DNA of 48,593 nt, taken from assembly GCF_003236315.1 (NCBI RefSeq), contig NZ_POTY01000014.1, positions 1 through 48,593 of the forward strand, in the 5' to 3' direction. The DNA comes from Micromonospora craterilacus. Its GTDB lineage: Bacteria; Actinomycetota; Actinomycetes; Mycobacteriales; Micromonosporaceae. A model generated the notes under the pieces. The model did no database searches. It was not told where the DNA came from and saw only the letters and a list, made by a program, of their open reading frames with translations. Position numbers and translations under genes: made by a program. Positions 19,645-28,787 of the stretch are shown one piece after another (within the stretch, counting starts at the first letter, position 1; each line of letters opens with the position of its first letter).

Positions 19645-20517
19645 TCAGCGCTTGCGGACGGCGTGCCCGCCGAACTGCTGACGCAGCGCGGAAACGGCCT
19701 TCAGCGCCGGCGATTCGTCCTGCCGGGAGGCGAACCGGGCGAACAACGAAGCGGTGATGACGTTGAGCGGTACGGCCAGCCGGACCGCCTCGTCGACCGT
19801 CCAGCGGCCCTCGCCGGTGTCCTCGGTGTAGTCGCTCAGCTGGGTCAGCTCCGGGTCCTCGTCGAGCGCCCGGTCGAGCAGGTCCAGCAGCCAGGAGCGG
19901 ACCACGGTGCCCTCCCGCCAGGACTTGATCACACCCGGTACGTTCGTCACCAGCTCGGAGGCGGCCATCAGCTCGTAGCCCTCCGCGTAGGCGTGCATCA
20001 GGCCGTACTCGATGCCGTTGTGCACCATTTTCGCGTAGTGGCCGGCACCGACCGGGCCGGCGTGCACGAAGCCGAACTCGCCCTCGGGCTTGAGCGCGTT
20101 GAAGATCGGCATAAGCCGCTCGACATGCTCCTGGGCACCGCCGACCATCAGGCCGTAGCCGTTCTGCCGGCCCCAGACACCGCCGGACACGCCCACGTCG
20201 ACGTAGCCGATGCCGCGCTCGTTGAGCCGTACCGCCCGGGGGGCGTCGTCACTGAACCGCGAGTTGCCGCCGTCGATGATCAGGTCGCCCTCGCCGAGCA
20301 CCTCGGCCAGCTCGTCGATGGTCTTGTCGGTGACGGCGGCCGGCACCATCACCCACACCGCCCGCGGCGCATCCAGCTTGTCGGCCAGTTCGGCCGCGCT
20401 TGCGACGTCGCTCAGCTCCGCGTTGTGGTCCAAACCGACCACCTCGTGACCGGCGGCGCGCAACCGCTCGCGCATGTTGCCGCCCATCCGGCCGAGCCCT
20501 ACCAGGCCGAGCTGCAT
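19645..20517 (-). CDS. gnd: 6-phosphogluconate dehydrogenase, short (decarboxylating) form
   Basis: 290 aa. Oxidatively decarboxylates 6-phosphogluconate to ribulose 5-phosphate in the pentose phosphate pathway. The Rossmann fold starts LGLVGLGRMGGNM; the substrate loop is DVGVSGGVWGRQNGYGLMVGG; the catalytic Lys is in GAGHYAKMVHNGIEYG. The length is that of the short YqeC/GndA-like form and not the 470-aa enzyme. That form is often NAD-linked, but the cofactor is not certain here. A metabolic gene between dnaN and recF is typical of Streptomyces and Micromonospora relatives. The dnaN stop lies 42 bp upstream. Confidence 0.94.
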   Translation of the reverse strand: MQLGLVGLGRMGGNMRERLRAAGHEVVGLDHNAELSDVASAAELADKLDAPRAVWVMVPAAVTDKTIDELAEVLGEGDLIIDGGNSRFSDDAPRAVRLNERGIGYVDVGVSGGVWGRQNGYGLMVGGAQEHVERLMPIFNALKPEGEFGFVHAGPVGAGHYAKMVHNGIEYGLMHAYAEGYELMAASELVTNVPGVIKSWREGTVVRSWLLDLLDRALDEDPELTQLSDYTEDTGEGRWTVDEAVRLAVPLNVITASLFARFASRQDESPALKAVSALRQQFGGHAVRKR

Positions 20518-20559
20518 CTCTTTCTTACCTTTCGTTGGTACGGGTGTGCTCTGCCGATC

Positions 20560-21693
20560 TCAGCGGGAAACGCGGATCGGCATGATGAGGTACCGGTACC
20601 CAGGGATGAGCTCGCCATCCTCCCCGGCGGGGGAAATCACCGCGGGCTTGAAGGCGTCGACGAACTGCAACACGGCGAACTGGGACCCGAGGTTGGCCAG
20701 CCCGTCGATGAGGTACTGCGGGTTGAAACCGATGGTCAGCGGCTCGCCGGTGAAGGTCGCCTCCATGGCCTCGCTGGCCCGCGCCTCCTCGGTGCCGCCG
20801 GCCTCGACCACCAGGCCGTCGGCGCTGAAGCTGAGCAGCACCGGCGTGGTCCGCTCGGCCACCAGGGCGACCCGCTTGACCACCTCAATGAGGGTGCTGA
20901 CCGGCACCCGGGCGTCGGCGTTGTGGGTTGCCGGAAAGAGCGAACGCACCGGCGGGTAGTTGGCGCCGTCGAGCAGGCGGCTGGTGGTCCGCCGGGTGCC
21001 GCCGGAGAAACCGATCATTCCTTCGCCGGCCGAGCCCTGGGACAGGGCCAGGGTGACCTGGCCGCCGAGCGGGCCGAGGGTCTTGGCGGTGTCGTTGAGC
21101 GTGCGCGCCGGCACCAGCGCGTTGATGCTGATCTCCGGGTCGTCCGGGTTCCACTCCATCTCGCGCAGGGCCAGCCGGTAGCGGTCGGTGGCGAGCATGG
21201 CCAGCGAGCCGCCGGACAGCTCGACGCGTACGCCGGTCATCATCGGCAGCGTCTCGTCCCGGCTGGCCGCGATCGCCACCTGGGCCACCGCGGCGGCAAA
21301 GGCGGCCGCGTCGACGGTGCCGGCGCTCTCCGGCATCTCGGGCAGCGTCGGGTAGTCCTCCACCGGCATGGTGGGCAGGGTGAACCGGGCGCTGCCACAG
21401 ACCAGTTCGAGGTGTGCTCCCACCGCGGCGATGTCGACCGGCTTGGCGGGCAGCGCCTTGGTGATCTCGGCCAGCAGGCGCCCGGAGACCAGCGCGGCAC
21501 CGTCGGCGTCGCCCTGCACCTCCACGGTCACCTGGCTGGAGACTTCGTAGTCGAAGCCGGAGACCTGCAGGCTGCCGTCGGTGACGCGAAGCATCACGCC
21601 GGCCAGCACCGGTACGGACGGCCGGTTGGGCAGACTCTTCGCGGTCCAGGCCACGGCCTCGGCGAGCGCGTCGCGCTCCACTCGGAACTTCAT
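20560..21693 (-). CDS. dnaN: DNA polymerase III beta sliding clamp
   Basis: 377 aa. Forms the dimeric ring that tethers the replicative polymerase. It starts MKFRVERDALAEAVAWTAKSLPNRPSVPVLAGVML, with three repeated clamp domains, and ends PGYRYLIMPIRVSR, which matches the family's conserved C-terminus. The ATG at 21693 has GGAGG 7 bp upstream. An open extension to 21777 enters the oriC flank and has no coding character. It is the first gene of the dnaN-gnd-recF-dciA run, directly adjoining oriC. Confidence 0.97.
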   Translation of the reverse strand: MKFRVERDALAEAVAWTAKSLPNRPSVPVLAGVMLRVTDGSLQVSGFDYEVSSQVTVEVQGDADGAALVSGRLLAEITKALPAKPVDIAAVGAHLELVCGSARFTLPTMPVEDYPTLPEMPESAGTVDAAAFAAAVAQVAIAASRDETLPMMTGVRVELSGGSLAMLATDRYRLALREMEWNPDDPEISINALVPARTLNDTAKTLGPLGGQVTLALSQGSAGEGMIGFSGGTRRTTSRLLDGANYPPVRSLFPATHNADARVPVSTLIEVVKRVALVAERTTPVLLSFSADGLVVEAGGTEEARASEAMEATFTGEPLTIGFNPQYLIDGLANLGSQFAVLQFVDAFKPAVISPAGEDGELIPGYRYLIMPIRVSR

Positions 21694-21783
21694 CAATGCC
21701 TCCGCGTCGACGTCGACGTCGTCAACTCTCTCATGCCGGCCGCTGCCCACCGACCCGCCTGGCGTGCGGGTACCCATCGCACC

Positions 21784-22400
21784 TTAGGGCGCGAGGGTAT
21801 CGGCTGTGCGCCCGACCCCGTGGATCGTGTCGCTGCTGACGGTTCCTCCGGCAGCAGTCGGCCGATCCACAGGAAGTCCAACGGTGATGATTGGTTTTCG
21901 TTCTTTTAGAAGAGATAACTCATCGTCTTCATCGCACCTGTGCAAACTGTGGAGAACCCGCGTCAGGGCAGGTCAGACAGGTTATCCACCGGTGGTTTTG
22001 CTGTGGAGAACCAGGGGTAAAACCCGGCTGGTGGTCCACAGCCTGCCCTCGTGCACCGGGTTGTCCACCGTCGTCCACCGGTTGTCCACCGGTAATCCAC
22101 CGACTTTCTCCCCAACCCTGTGGATCGACGCGGCCGCCTCGGACGCCGTCATCCCCAGAACCTTCAACAGGTCGCCCACAGGCCGGCCGTCGTCGGTGGA
22201 CAGAGCGGTCGGTTGTCCCCAGCCATCCCCAGGCGTCCACAGCGTTGTCCCCAGGGTTTCTCCACAGGCTGTGGGTAACCGGACGCCGACGGAGCGTGGT
22301 TGTCCACCGTCGGTGGAAAACGAGCTGTGGACAACGAGCGTGGACGTGAGCGGACACGCCTCCGATGGTGTGGTCTACACCTCGTCGAGAGTCAACCGCG
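21784..22400. other. oriC: Chromosomal replication origin oriC
   Basis: The ~780-bp dnaN-dnaA spacer carries about twenty DnaA-box-like nonamers on both strands. One matches TTGTCCACA exactly (22326-22334, minus). TTGTCCACC occurs at 22061, 22082 and 22300; TTATCCACC at 21982; TTCTCCACA at 21948 and 22012 (minus) and 22258 (plus). Further one- or two-mismatch sites include 22032, 22071, 22093, 22119, 22172, 22195, 22213, 22233, 22245, 22270 and 22312. Many end in C instead of A. An AT-richer, pyrimidine/purine-biased stretch at about 21886-21935, next to dnaN, is the best candidate for the unwinding element. Position, box density and flanking genes agree with actinobacterial origins. Confidence 0.95.
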
Positions 22401-22412
22401 GGGTACGAAAAA

Positions 22413-22436
22413 GCCCGGCCGGTACTCCGGCCGGGC
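22413..22436 (-). terminator. Intrinsic terminator of dnaA
   Basis: GCCCGGCCGG (22413-22422) and CCGGCCGGGC (22427-22436) form a perfect 10-bp stem with a TACT loop. On the minus strand the stem is followed by TTTTT. It lies just downstream of the dnaA stop and keeps dnaA transcription out of oriC. Confidence 0.9.
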
Positions 22437-22474
22437 CCTCGGTGGCGGCGCGCGCCGCGACCTGAAGCCGTCGC

Positions 22475-24304
22475 TCAGGTGTTCTGCTTGATCCGGTTGG
22501 TCAGCTCGGCGATCTGGTTGTAGAGAGACCGCCGTTCGGCCATCTGCTGACGGATTTTGCGGTCGGCGTGCATGACGGTGGTGTGGTCCCGGCCGCCGAA
22601 CGCCTGGCCGATCCGGGGCAGCGACAGGTCGGTCAGCTCGCGACACAGGTACATGGCGACCTGGCGGGCGTTGACCAGTACCCGGGAGCGGGAGTGCCCG
22701 CGCAGATCCTCCAGGCTGACGCCGAAGTAATCGGCGGTGGAGACCATGATCTGGTCGGCGGTGATCTCCGGGCCGGTGCCGTCCGGGATGAAGTCCCGCA
22801 GCACCTCCTCGGCCAGCGACAGCTCCACGTTCGAGCGGGTCAGGCTGGCGAAGGCGGTGACCCGGATCAGCGCCCCCTCCAGTTCCCGGATCGAGTTCGA
22901 CACCCGGGAGGCGATGAACTCCAGCACGTCCGGTGGGGCGTACAGGCGCTCCTGGGCGGCCTTCTTCTGCAGGATCGCGATTCGGGTCTCCAGGTCCGGC
23001 GGCTGGATGTCGGCGAGCAGCCCCCACTCGAACCGGGTACGCAGCCGGTCCTCCAGCGTCGCCAGCTGCTTAGGCGAGCGGTCGGAAGTGATCACGATCT
23101 GCTTGTTGGCGTTGTGCAGCGTGTTGAAGGTGTGGAAGAACTCCTCCTGGGTCCGCTCGCGGTTCTCCAGGAACTGGATGTCGTCGATCAGCAGGATGTC
23201 GACGTCGCGGTAGCGGCGCTGGAAGGCACTGGTCTTGTCGTCCCGCAGCGAGTTGATGAAGTCGTTGGTGAACTCCTCGGTCGAGACGTACCGGACCGAG
23301 CGGGCGTTGCCCAACGTGGTGGCGTAGTGCCCGATGGCGTGCAGCAGGTGGGTCTTGCCCAAGCCGGAGCTGCCGTAGATGAACAGCGGGTTGTACGCCT
23401 TCGCCGGCGACTCGGCCACCGCGACGCTCGCCGCGTGCGCGAAGCGGTTCGAGGAGCCGATGACGAATGTCTCGAACATGTACTTCGGGTTGAGCCGGTT
23501 GCCGCCGCTGTCCGCGCCCGCCGGCAGCCGCCGGTCGTCCCTGGGGCGGTGATCCGCGCCACTGCGGCCGGGCCCGCTGTCGGTGCCGCCGTCGGTCGGC
23601 AGGGCCCGGATGACGTGCTGGTCCCGGGGTGAGACACCGGGCTCCTCGCGGAACCGGGTGCCGAAGCCGCGCGGGCCGGCCGGCGGCGGGTCCAGGCGCC
23701 CGGGGTGATCGGTGAATCCGACACCGGGCCGTCGGGTCGTCTCCGCCGAGCGGTCGGACGGCCGAGCCGGCTCGCCGAACGCCGTGCCGAAGAGGGTCTC
23801 CTGGCCGTCGGCCACGGGCGGGCCCGGGCGGGGGCCGCCCTCGGCCGCCGCTGTGTCCGGGGCCGGCCGGTCGAATCGGCCCGGGTGCGGCTGCTCGGGG
23901 ATGAGCGGGAGTTGCTGCCGGCCGCCGCCGGCCGCCGCGTCCGGATCCGCCGCCAGGCCGTCGAAGCCGACCGGCCCGCCGTCGTGCTCGCCGGGGCCGG
24001 CTTCGGGTGCGGCGCGGTAGACCGTGCCCGTGGCGCGGTTGTCCTCGGGTGCGCGGACCGTCACCGCGACCTGGATCGGCCGGCCCAACCGGCGGGTGAG
24101 CGCCTCGGTGATGGCCGGCCGCAACCGCGACTCGATCACGTCCCGGGTGAAGGCGTCCGGCACCGACAGCAGAGCGGTGTCCTCGACGATGGCCCGCAGT
24201 CGGGTCAGCCTCAGATACGCCCGCTGTTGCGCGGAGATGATCTCGTCGGCGAGTTCGTCCGTGGTCGCCGTCCACACCGCGGCAAGGTCGGTCGTACCGG
24301 CCAC
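22475..24304 (-). CDS. dnaA: Chromosomal replication initiator protein DnaA
   Basis: 609 aa from the GTG at 24304 ([18 protein letters not shown]). Domain I covers about residues 1-95. A long Pro/Gly/Asp-rich linker (domain II, about 95-270) follows, typical of Streptomyces-type DnaA. The AAA+ domain III begins [18 protein letters not shown], with Walker [10 protein letters not shown] (Lys about 317) and Walker [12 protein letters not shown]. Domain IV carries the DNA-binding signature [15 protein letters not shown] (about 570-584) and ends [11 protein letters not shown]. The frame stays open to 24436, but that part overlaps a perfect DnaA box and has no domain I character. It is read away from rpmH and towards oriC, and ends in a strong terminator. 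Confidence 0.97.
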   Translation of the reverse strand: MAGTTDLAAVWTATTDELADEIISAQQRAYLRLTRLRAIVEDTALLSVPDAFTRDVIESRLRPAITEALTRRLGRPIQVAVTVRAPEDNRATGTVYRAAPEAGPGEHDGGPVGFDGLAADPDAAAGGGRQQLPLIPEQPHPGRFDRPAPDTAAAEGGPRPGPPVADGQETLFGTAFGEPARPSDRSAETTRRPGVGFTDHPGRLDPPPAGPRGFGTRFREEPGVSPRDQHVIRALPTDGGTDSGPGRSGADHRPRDDRRLPAGADSGGNRLNPKYMFETFVIGSSNRFAHAASVAVAESPAKAYNPLFIYGSSGLGKTHLLHAIGHYATTLGNARSVRYVSTEEFTNDFINSLRDDKTSAFQRRYRDVDILLIDDIQFLENRERTQEEFFHTFNTLHNANKQIVITSDRSPKQLATLEDRLRTRFEWGLLADIQPPDLETRIAILQKKAAQERLYAPPDVLEFIASRVSNSIRELEGALIRVTAFASLTRSNVELSLAEEVLRDFIPDGTGPEITADQIMVSTADYFGVSLEDLRGHSRSRVLVNARQVAMYLCRELTDLSLPRIGQAFGGRDHTTVMHADRKIRQQMAERRSLYNQIAELTNRIKQNT

Positions 24305-24428
24305 CGTCGTGCCACCCCCTCGCCTCTGCTCCCGGACGCCGCCGTCCCCCGGCCGTTCCGGGGGCTTTCGTACCGAGCGGGCGTGATCTCTCGCCCACCC
24401 GGCCGCGCCACCGGCCGTCCTCCACAAG

Positions 24429-24437
24429 TTATCCACA
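24429..24437 (+). promoter_or_regulatory. Perfect DnaA box upstream of dnaA
   Basis: TTATCCACA, about 125 bp before the chosen dnaA start codon, consistent with autoregulation by DnaA. Confidence 0.85.
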
Positions 24438-24721
24438 GCCTGTGTACCGACCGATTGTGGCCGCCCACCGGGCGCGGGTCGGACCTGCCCCCTGCCGTGG
24501 CCGGGCGCTGAAGCGGGTTCACCGTGCCGAACGATTCACTACCGTGTCCGGTCTTGCCTGCCGGCGACATCCCGGACCTGGAGACGCTGACCGCAATCGG
24601 GCACGGTAACAGCGTTGTCGCCGCATCATCAACCGTCGACGCGCCTGGCCCCTTGTCGGCATCAGTGAAAACCACCGCTTCGGTCGCCCTGCGCCGCAGC
24701 TCTCGGCCCAGGTGGGGCGGT

Positions 24722-24750
24722 TTGACGCTGATTGCACCCGGACCTAGGCT
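24722..24750 (+). promoter_or_regulatory. Vegetative promoter of the rpmH operon
   Basis: TTGACG (24722-24727) and TAGGCT (24745-24750) are separated by exactly 17 bp, a very good match to the HrdB/SigA consensus. The start would lie near 24757, giving a ~180-nt leader before rpmH. Confidence 0.75.
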
Positions 24751-24935
24751 GGAGGGGCTGCTCTCACGCCCTCTGCTAGGGTGATGGGTGCTTGCTGTCC
24801 ATGGTCGCTCTCCCCGCAATGCCGGGGTGACGCGCCGCCCGGGCAGCACCGATCGGGGCCACCACAGCGGCGGCCTGGACCACCACGATCCCGGCGATCC
24901 CTCGCCCGGGGCCGTCCGACAACGGAGAGCCTGAC

Positions 24936-25073
24936 GTGAGCAAGCGCACCTATCAGCCGAACAACCGCCGGCGCGCGAAGACCCACGGCTTCCGGCTGCG
25001 CATGCGCACCCGGGCCGGCCGCGCCATTCTTTCGACCCGTCGCGCCAAGGGTCGCGCCCGCCTGTCGGCCTGA
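24936..25073 (+). CDS. rpmH: Large ribosomal subunit protein bL34
   Basis: 45 aa, starting [30 protein letters not shown] and ending AKGRARLSA. The composition is extremely Arg/Lys-rich and the sequence is almost invariant across bacteria. The start is GTG with GGAGAG about 7 bp upstream. It is first in the rpmH-rnpA-yidD-yidC-jag-rsmG series, the classical order beside oriC, and is transcribed away from the origin. Confidence 0.97.
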   Translation: MSKRTYQPNNRRRAKTHGFRLRMRTRAGRAILSTRRAKGRARLSA

Positions 25074-25108
25074 GGCCGACCGGGTCCGCTCTGCGGGACG
25101 TGGCAGTC

Positions 25109-25522
25109 GTGCTGGCAGCCGCGCAGCGACTGCGGCGCAGTAGCGACTTCGCCGCAGCGGTTCGCGGTGGCCGTCGGGCCGGTCGGGGCACGCTGGTCGT
25201 CCACCTGACCCTGCCGGGCACATCCGAAGCCGTAGACGTAGCGCCGAAGCCGGCGCGGGGCGGTGCGGAGGAAGAATCCGCACCGGTCTCCCGCGCCGGC
25301 TTCGTGGTTTCCAAGGCTGTCGGGCCCGCGGTGGTCCGGAACAAGGTCCGCCGTCGGTTGCGGCATCTGGTCCGGGAACGGCTTGCCGCCCTGCCGGCCG
25401 GAAGCACCCTCGTCGTACGCGCCCTGCCGGCGGCGGCCGACGCGCCGTACCAGCGGCTCGGGGTCGACCTGGACGCTGCGCTCGCCGCTGCCCGGTCCGG
25501 CCGAGGGCGGCGGTCGCGGTGA
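25109..25522 (+). CDS. rnpA: Ribonuclease P protein component
   Basis: About 137 aa. The basic protein subunit binds RNase P RNA and assists 5' processing of pre-tRNAs. It starts [26 protein letters not shown] and carries the family signature [24 protein letters not shown] (RNR-like motif). A variable loop rich in Ala, Glu and Pro lies between. The GTG at 25109 fits the family's usual N-terminus; a GTG at 25100, three codons upstream, is an alternative. yidD overlaps its stop in a GTGA arrangement. Confidence 0.94.
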   Translation: MLAAAQRLRRSSDFAAAVRGGRRAGRGTLVVHLTLPGTSEAVDVAPKPARGGAEEESAPVSRAGFVVSKAVGPAVVRNKVRRRLRHLVRERLAALPAGSTLVVRALPAAADAPYQRLGVDLDAALAAARSGRGRRSR

Positions 25523-25806
25523 GCGGTGAGCGGACACCACCCCGCCCGGCTACCCCGGGTGCCCGGATGCTGACCCTGCCCATCATCGCGTACCGTCGGT
25601 GGATAAGTCCGGCGCTGCCGGCCCGCTGTCGGTTCTACCCGTCGTGCAGCGCGTACGCCCTCGAGGCGGTAGCCCGGCACGGTGCGCTCAGGGGAACCGG
25701 TCTGGCGGTCCGGCGGCTGTCGCGCTGCCACCCATTCAATCCTGGTGGATACGACCCGGTGCCGGAGCCGGGCAGCCGCCGATCTGCCGACGTGACTGGA
25801 GCCTGA
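25519..25806 (+). CDS. yidD: Membrane protein insertion efficiency factor YidD
   Basis: 95 aa. The core is clear: [63 protein letters not shown], with the conserved Cys residues and the [11 protein letters not shown] and [13 protein letters not shown] motifs. YidD is a small amphipathic protein on the inner membrane face that assists YidC-dependent insertion. Its GTG start overlaps the rnpA stop (GTGA), so the two are translationally coupled. yidC follows after 3 bp. Confidence 0.95.
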   Translation: MSGERTPPRPATPGARMLTLPIIAYRRWISPALPARCRFYPSCSAYALEAVARHGALRGTGLAVRRLSRCHPFNPGGYDPVPEPGSRRSADVTGA

Positions 25807-25809
25807 GAA

Positions 25810-26784
25810 TTGAGTCTCGACTGGATCTACTACGCGATCTCGTGGATCCTGCTGGCCTGGCATTCGGTCTGGGACGCCATCGGGATTCCGGACACCACGG
25901 TCCTCGGCACCACCTGGGGCTGGATCCTGGCCATCGTCTTCCTGGTGGTCACCGTCCGGGTGATCCTCTTCCCGGTCTTCGTCAAGCAGATCAAGTCGCA
26001 GCGGGCGATGCAGGCGCTCCAGCCTCAGGTGAAGGCGCTACAGGAGAAGCACAAGGGTGACCGGGAGACGCTCCAGAAGGAAATGATGGAGCTCTACCGG
26101 AAGGAAAAGGCCAACCCGCTGATGGGCTGCCTTCCGATGTTCCTCCAGATCCCGGTCTTCCTCGGCCTCTTCCACGTGCTCAAGCGCCTCGACCCGGCCA
26201 ACCAGGGCAAGACCCTTTACGGATGGACGGTCAGCCAGTTCGAGAGCGCCTCGGCCGCCAAGCTCTTCACCGCACCGATTGCCGGCAAGTTCGGGTCGAC
26301 CGCCGACGAGCTGGCGCGTCTCGGCGCCAACGGCACCACCGTCAAGATCATGGCCGGCGTCCTGGTGCTGGTGATGATGGGCACCACCTACCTGACCAGC
26401 CGTCAGATGATCCTCAAGACCGGTTGGGCGGAGGACCCGCAGCAGCGGATGATTCAGCGCCTGATGCTCTACGGCATCCCGCTGTCGCTGCTGATCTCCG
26501 GCGCGATCTTCCCGATCGGTGTGATCATCTACTGGGTCACCAACAACCTCTTCACCCTCGGCCAGCAGCAGTGGGTGCTGCGGAAGTTCCCGCCGCCGGT
26601 GACGGCGACCAGCAAGCCGGGCACCTCGGGCCGTAACGGGACGCAGCCGACGAAGTCCCTGTTCGGTCGGGGCAAGCCCGCCCCGGTGCCGCCGAAGCCG
26701 GCTGCGCCGAAGGTCGCCGGCCCGAAGCCGGGTGCCAAGCCGGCCAATCCGAAGAAGGGCCGCCCCGCCAAGCGGCAGGGCTGA
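25810..26784 (+). CDS. yidC: Membrane protein insertase YidC/Oxa1
   Basis: 324 aa, starting at a TTG (SLDWIYYAISWILLAWHSVWDAIG) 3 bp after yidD. It inserts membrane proteins with or without SecYEG. The conserved Oxa1 domain is visible: TVRVILFPVFVKQIKSQRAMQALQP with the hydrophilic-groove Arg, a cytoplasmic coiled-coil hairpin (EKHKGDRETLQKEMMELYRKEKANPLMGCLPMFLQIPVFLGLFHVL) and later helices ending VIIYWVTNNLFTLGQQQWVLRKF. The C-terminal ~65 residues are Lys/Pro/Ala-rich, a basic tail seen in Gram-positive YidCs that may bind ribosomes. A hairpin lies just downstream. Confidence 0.95.
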   Translation: MSLDWIYYAISWILLAWHSVWDAIGIPDTTVLGTTWGWILAIVFLVVTVRVILFPVFVKQIKSQRAMQALQPQVKALQEKHKGDRETLQKEMMELYRKEKANPLMGCLPMFLQIPVFLGLFHVLKRLDPANQGKTLYGWTVSQFESASAAKLFTAPIAGKFGSTADELARLGANGTTVKIMAGVLVLVMMGTTYLTSRQMILKTGWAEDPQQRMIQRLMLYGIPLSLLISGAIFPIGVIIYWVTNNLFTLGQQQWVLRKFPPPVTATSKPGTSGRNGTQPTKSLFGRGKPAPVPPKPAAPKVAGPKPGAKPANPKKGRPAKRQG

Positions 26785-26791
26785 ATCGTCC

Positions 26792-26821
26792 GGGCCGCCG
26801 CTGGGAAACCGGCGGCGGCCC
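26792..26821. terminator. Hairpin after yidC
   Basis: GGGCCGCCGC (26792-26801) is inverted as GCGGCGGCCC (26812-26821), 7 bp past the yidC stop. It may be a partial terminator or an mRNA-processing element separating yidC from jag, whose start lies 175 bp further on. Confidence 0.45.
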
Positions 26822-26996
26822 GTTGCGCACCGTGCAGCCGCCGAAAGGCCCGGCGCCGGTGTGGGAAGCGCCGCGCATGACGCGGCAGACGGGCGAGACT
26901 GCCCTACAGACGTGCCCGCGGGCACCGGCGACGTCCCGCCGGCCGCGGGAAACCAGCGGACCCGAGGTCCGGCCGAGCGAGTACGGAGATGACACC

Positions 26997-27584
26997 GTGA
27001 CCGACACCAGCATCCCCCGCGCTGACCAGCCCCTGGACGACGACGAGCCGACCGCGGCGGCTCCGGTCGACGGCGAGTCGGCGGAGAACGACGCGGAATC
27101 GGCGCCGAGCAAGGCCGCTGGCGAGGGCGACCTGTTCCGGCAGAGTGAGATCGCGGCCGACTACGTCGAAGGGCTGCTCGACATCCTCGACTACGACGGT
27201 GACATCGACGAGCTGGTGTCGGGCGGGCGGCCGGTGGTCGAGGTGGTCGGCGGCCGCCTGCAGAGCCTGGTCGGTCAGCGCGGTGCCACCCTGGAGGCGC
27301 TCCAGGAGCTGGCTCGGCTCGCGGTCTTCCGGCAGACCGGCTCGCCGAGCCGGCTGCTGCTCGACGTCGGTGGCTACCGGGCCAACCGCCGCAAGGAACT
27401 CGCCGCAGTAGCCCGGAACGCCGTCGAGAAGGTCAAGGAGCACGGCGAGCTGGTTCGGCTGGAGCCGATGTCGGCCTTCGAGCGTAAGTGCGTCCACGAC
27501 GTGGTCAACGCGATCGACGGGGTGGAGAGCGAGTCCGAGGGCGTCGAGCCCAACCGGCGCATCGTCGTCCGCCCCACGGACTGA
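26997..27584 (+). CDS. jag: Jag/KhpB-family single-stranded nucleic-acid-binding protein
   Basis: 195 aa from the GTG at 26997 (GGAG 8 bp upstream); the frame is open upstream but there it covers the intergenic hairpin. The N-terminal ~45 residues are acidic and probably disordered. A KH domain follows ([55 protein letters not shown]). The C-terminal R3H domain contains [14 protein letters not shown]. KhpB/Jag proteins bind RNA with KhpA and influence cell wall growth in Gram-positives; a role here is inferred from family and position. rsmG starts 4 bp after its stop. Confidence 0.93.
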   Translation: MTDTSIPRADQPLDDDEPTAAAPVDGESAENDAESAPSKAAGEGDLFRQSEIAADYVEGLLDILDYDGDIDELVSGGRPVVEVVGGRLQSLVGQRGATLEALQELARLAVFRQTGSPSRLLLDVGGYRANRRKELAAVARNAVEKVKEHGELVRLEPMSAFERKCVHDVVNAIDGVESESEGVEPNRRIVVRPTD

Positions 27585-27588
27585 ACGG

Positions 27589-28476
27589 GTGACCCGAGAC
27601 GACATCACGGGTGGTGCCCCGTCCGGCCCGGGTGGTACGCCGCCCGGGCCGTCGGCTGTCCCGCCCGGATCTTCCGAGCCGGCCGGTTCGGCGCTGCCAT
27701 CCGGATCTCCCGAGCCCGCCATGCCACCGTCGCGACTGCCGTCCAGCGGGCCGCTGCCGGCACTGGATCCGGCCATGGCGGTGTTGCCGCCCGAACTGGC
27801 CGAGGCCGCTCAGCGCCTCTTCGGTGACCGCCTCGACCTTGCCGCCGGGTACGCCGAACTGCTGGCCACCGACGGCGTGGTGCGAGGGCTGATCGGCCCC
27901 CGCGAAGCGCCCCGGATCTGGGACCGTCACCTGCTGAACTGCGCGGCGGTCGCCGAGCTGATTCCGCCGGGCGCGACCGTGCTCGACGTGGGATCCGGGG
28001 CGGGACTGCCGGGGTTGGTACTCGCCATCGCCCGGCCCGACCTCACCGTGACGCTGATCGAGCCGTTGGCCCGCCGGACCGCCTTCCTTCAGGAGACCGT
28101 GGACGCACTGGCGCTGGACGGGGCGGTCCAGGTGCTCCGGGGACGGGCCGAGGAGGCAGCCGCCGGGCCGGACCCGGTGCACGGCGACGTGGTCACCGCC
28201 CGGGCGGTCGCGCCACTGGACCGGCTCGCCGCGTGGTGCCTGCCCCTGGCCGTACCGGGCGGGCGCCTGGTCGCCCTGAAGGGCGCCTCGGCGGCGGAGG
28301 AGATCACCGAGCATGCCGCAGCGGTGCACCGGCTCGGTGGCGGGGATCCCGTGCTGCGCCGGTGTGGCGAGGGGATCGTGGATCCGCCGACCACCGTGGT
28401 CGAGATCGTTCGGGAGCGGGTGGTCGGCCCGAAGCCCAGAGCGTCGTCGAAGAAGTCCCGGGCGCGCCGACGGTGA
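27589..28476 (+). CDS. rsmG: 16S rRNA (guanine-527-N7)-methyltransferase
   Basis: 295 aa. Uses S-adenosylmethionine to methylate G527 of 16S rRNA; loss gives low-level streptomycin resistance in several bacteria. The Rossmann fold begins with [19 protein letters not shown], the SAM motif is [13 protein letters not shown] (about residues 131-142), and the family continues with [14 protein letters not shown]. The first ~65 residues are a Gly/Pro/Ser-rich low-complexity extension not present in most RsmG; in-frame ATGs at about 27721 and 27775 would remove it. The GTG at 27589 lies 4 bp after the jag stop and so is preferred. A strong hairpin follows the stop. Confidence 0.92.
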   Translation: MTRDDITGGAPSGPGGTPPGPSAVPPGSSEPAGSALPSGSPEPAMPPSRLPSSGPLPALDPAMAVLPPELAEAAQRLFGDRLDLAAGYAELLATDGVVRGLIGPREAPRIWDRHLLNCAAVAELIPPGATVLDVGSGAGLPGLVLAIARPDLTVTLIEPLARRTAFLQETVDALALDGAVQVLRGRAEEAAAGPDPVHGDVVTARAVAPLDRLAAWCLPLAVPGGRLVALKGASAAEEITEHAAAVHRLGGGDPVLRRCGEGIVDPPTTVVEIVRERVVGPKPRASSKKSRARRR

Positions 28477-28484
28477 CTTGTGCC

Positions 28485-28522
28485 CGGCCGGGCCCGGCAG
28501 CGACGCGCGCCGGGCCCGGCCG
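28485..28522. terminator. Terminator hairpin after rsmG
   Basis: CGGCCGGGCCCGGC (28485-28498) is perfectly inverted as GCCGGGCCCGGCCG (28509-28522): a 14-bp all-GC stem, 10-nt loop, beginning 8 bp after the rsmG stop. It separates the rpmH-rsmG series from parAB. Confidence 0.75.
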
Positions 28523-28787
28523 CGGCCTCCCGTCAGACGTGGGTGAGGTGCCCCCGCGCGGTCTGATCACCCTCGTGTCGCAGGGTTTCGGCCGGCGGGT
28601 TGCGAACCCGACGTGGACCGGCAACGCCCATGCGCCGTAGGCTGACCGCGCGTCGATAGTGTGGAGCGGGCGGTGATGGATGTCCTCCGGGACGACCGCT
28701 CCCGCCGGGCGGTACCTCTGCGGACAGCACGCGAGTGGCCCGGTTGACGGATGCGGACCGACCATCCGAAGCGGGCAGGGATGACAG
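28523..28787. other. Intergenic region before parA
   Basis: About 265 bp beyond the rsmG terminator. It should hold the parAB promoter, but no confident -35/-10 pair was found. The last part (caggg at about 28776-28780) gives parA a modest ribosome-binding site. No gene is seen. Confidence 0.4.

Larger units (their letters stand above)
24305..24935. promoter_or_regulatory. dnaA-rpmH divergent regulatory region
   Basis: About 630 bp without a convincing gene. It contains the rpmH promoter, the leader of rpmH (about 180 nt) and, near dnaA, a perfect DnaA box (24429-24437) beside a weaker one (24418-24426). DnaA boxes upstream of dnaA usually mediate autorepression. The dnaA -35/-10 could not be assigned. 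Confidence 0.55.

Noticed and set aside
18304..21909. 1201-codon plus-strand open frame opposite dciA, recF, gnd and dnaN
   Set aside because: It runs across four well-identified genes and into oriC; a typical GC-driven artefact.
24524..24784. 86-codon frame in the dnaA-rpmH spacer
   Set aside because: It overlaps the strong rpmH promoter and lacks a recognisable ribosome-binding site or motif.
25605..25613. GGTGGATAA, a one-mismatch DnaA box inside yidD
   Set aside because: A single imperfect site within coding sequence without neighbours; likely chance.
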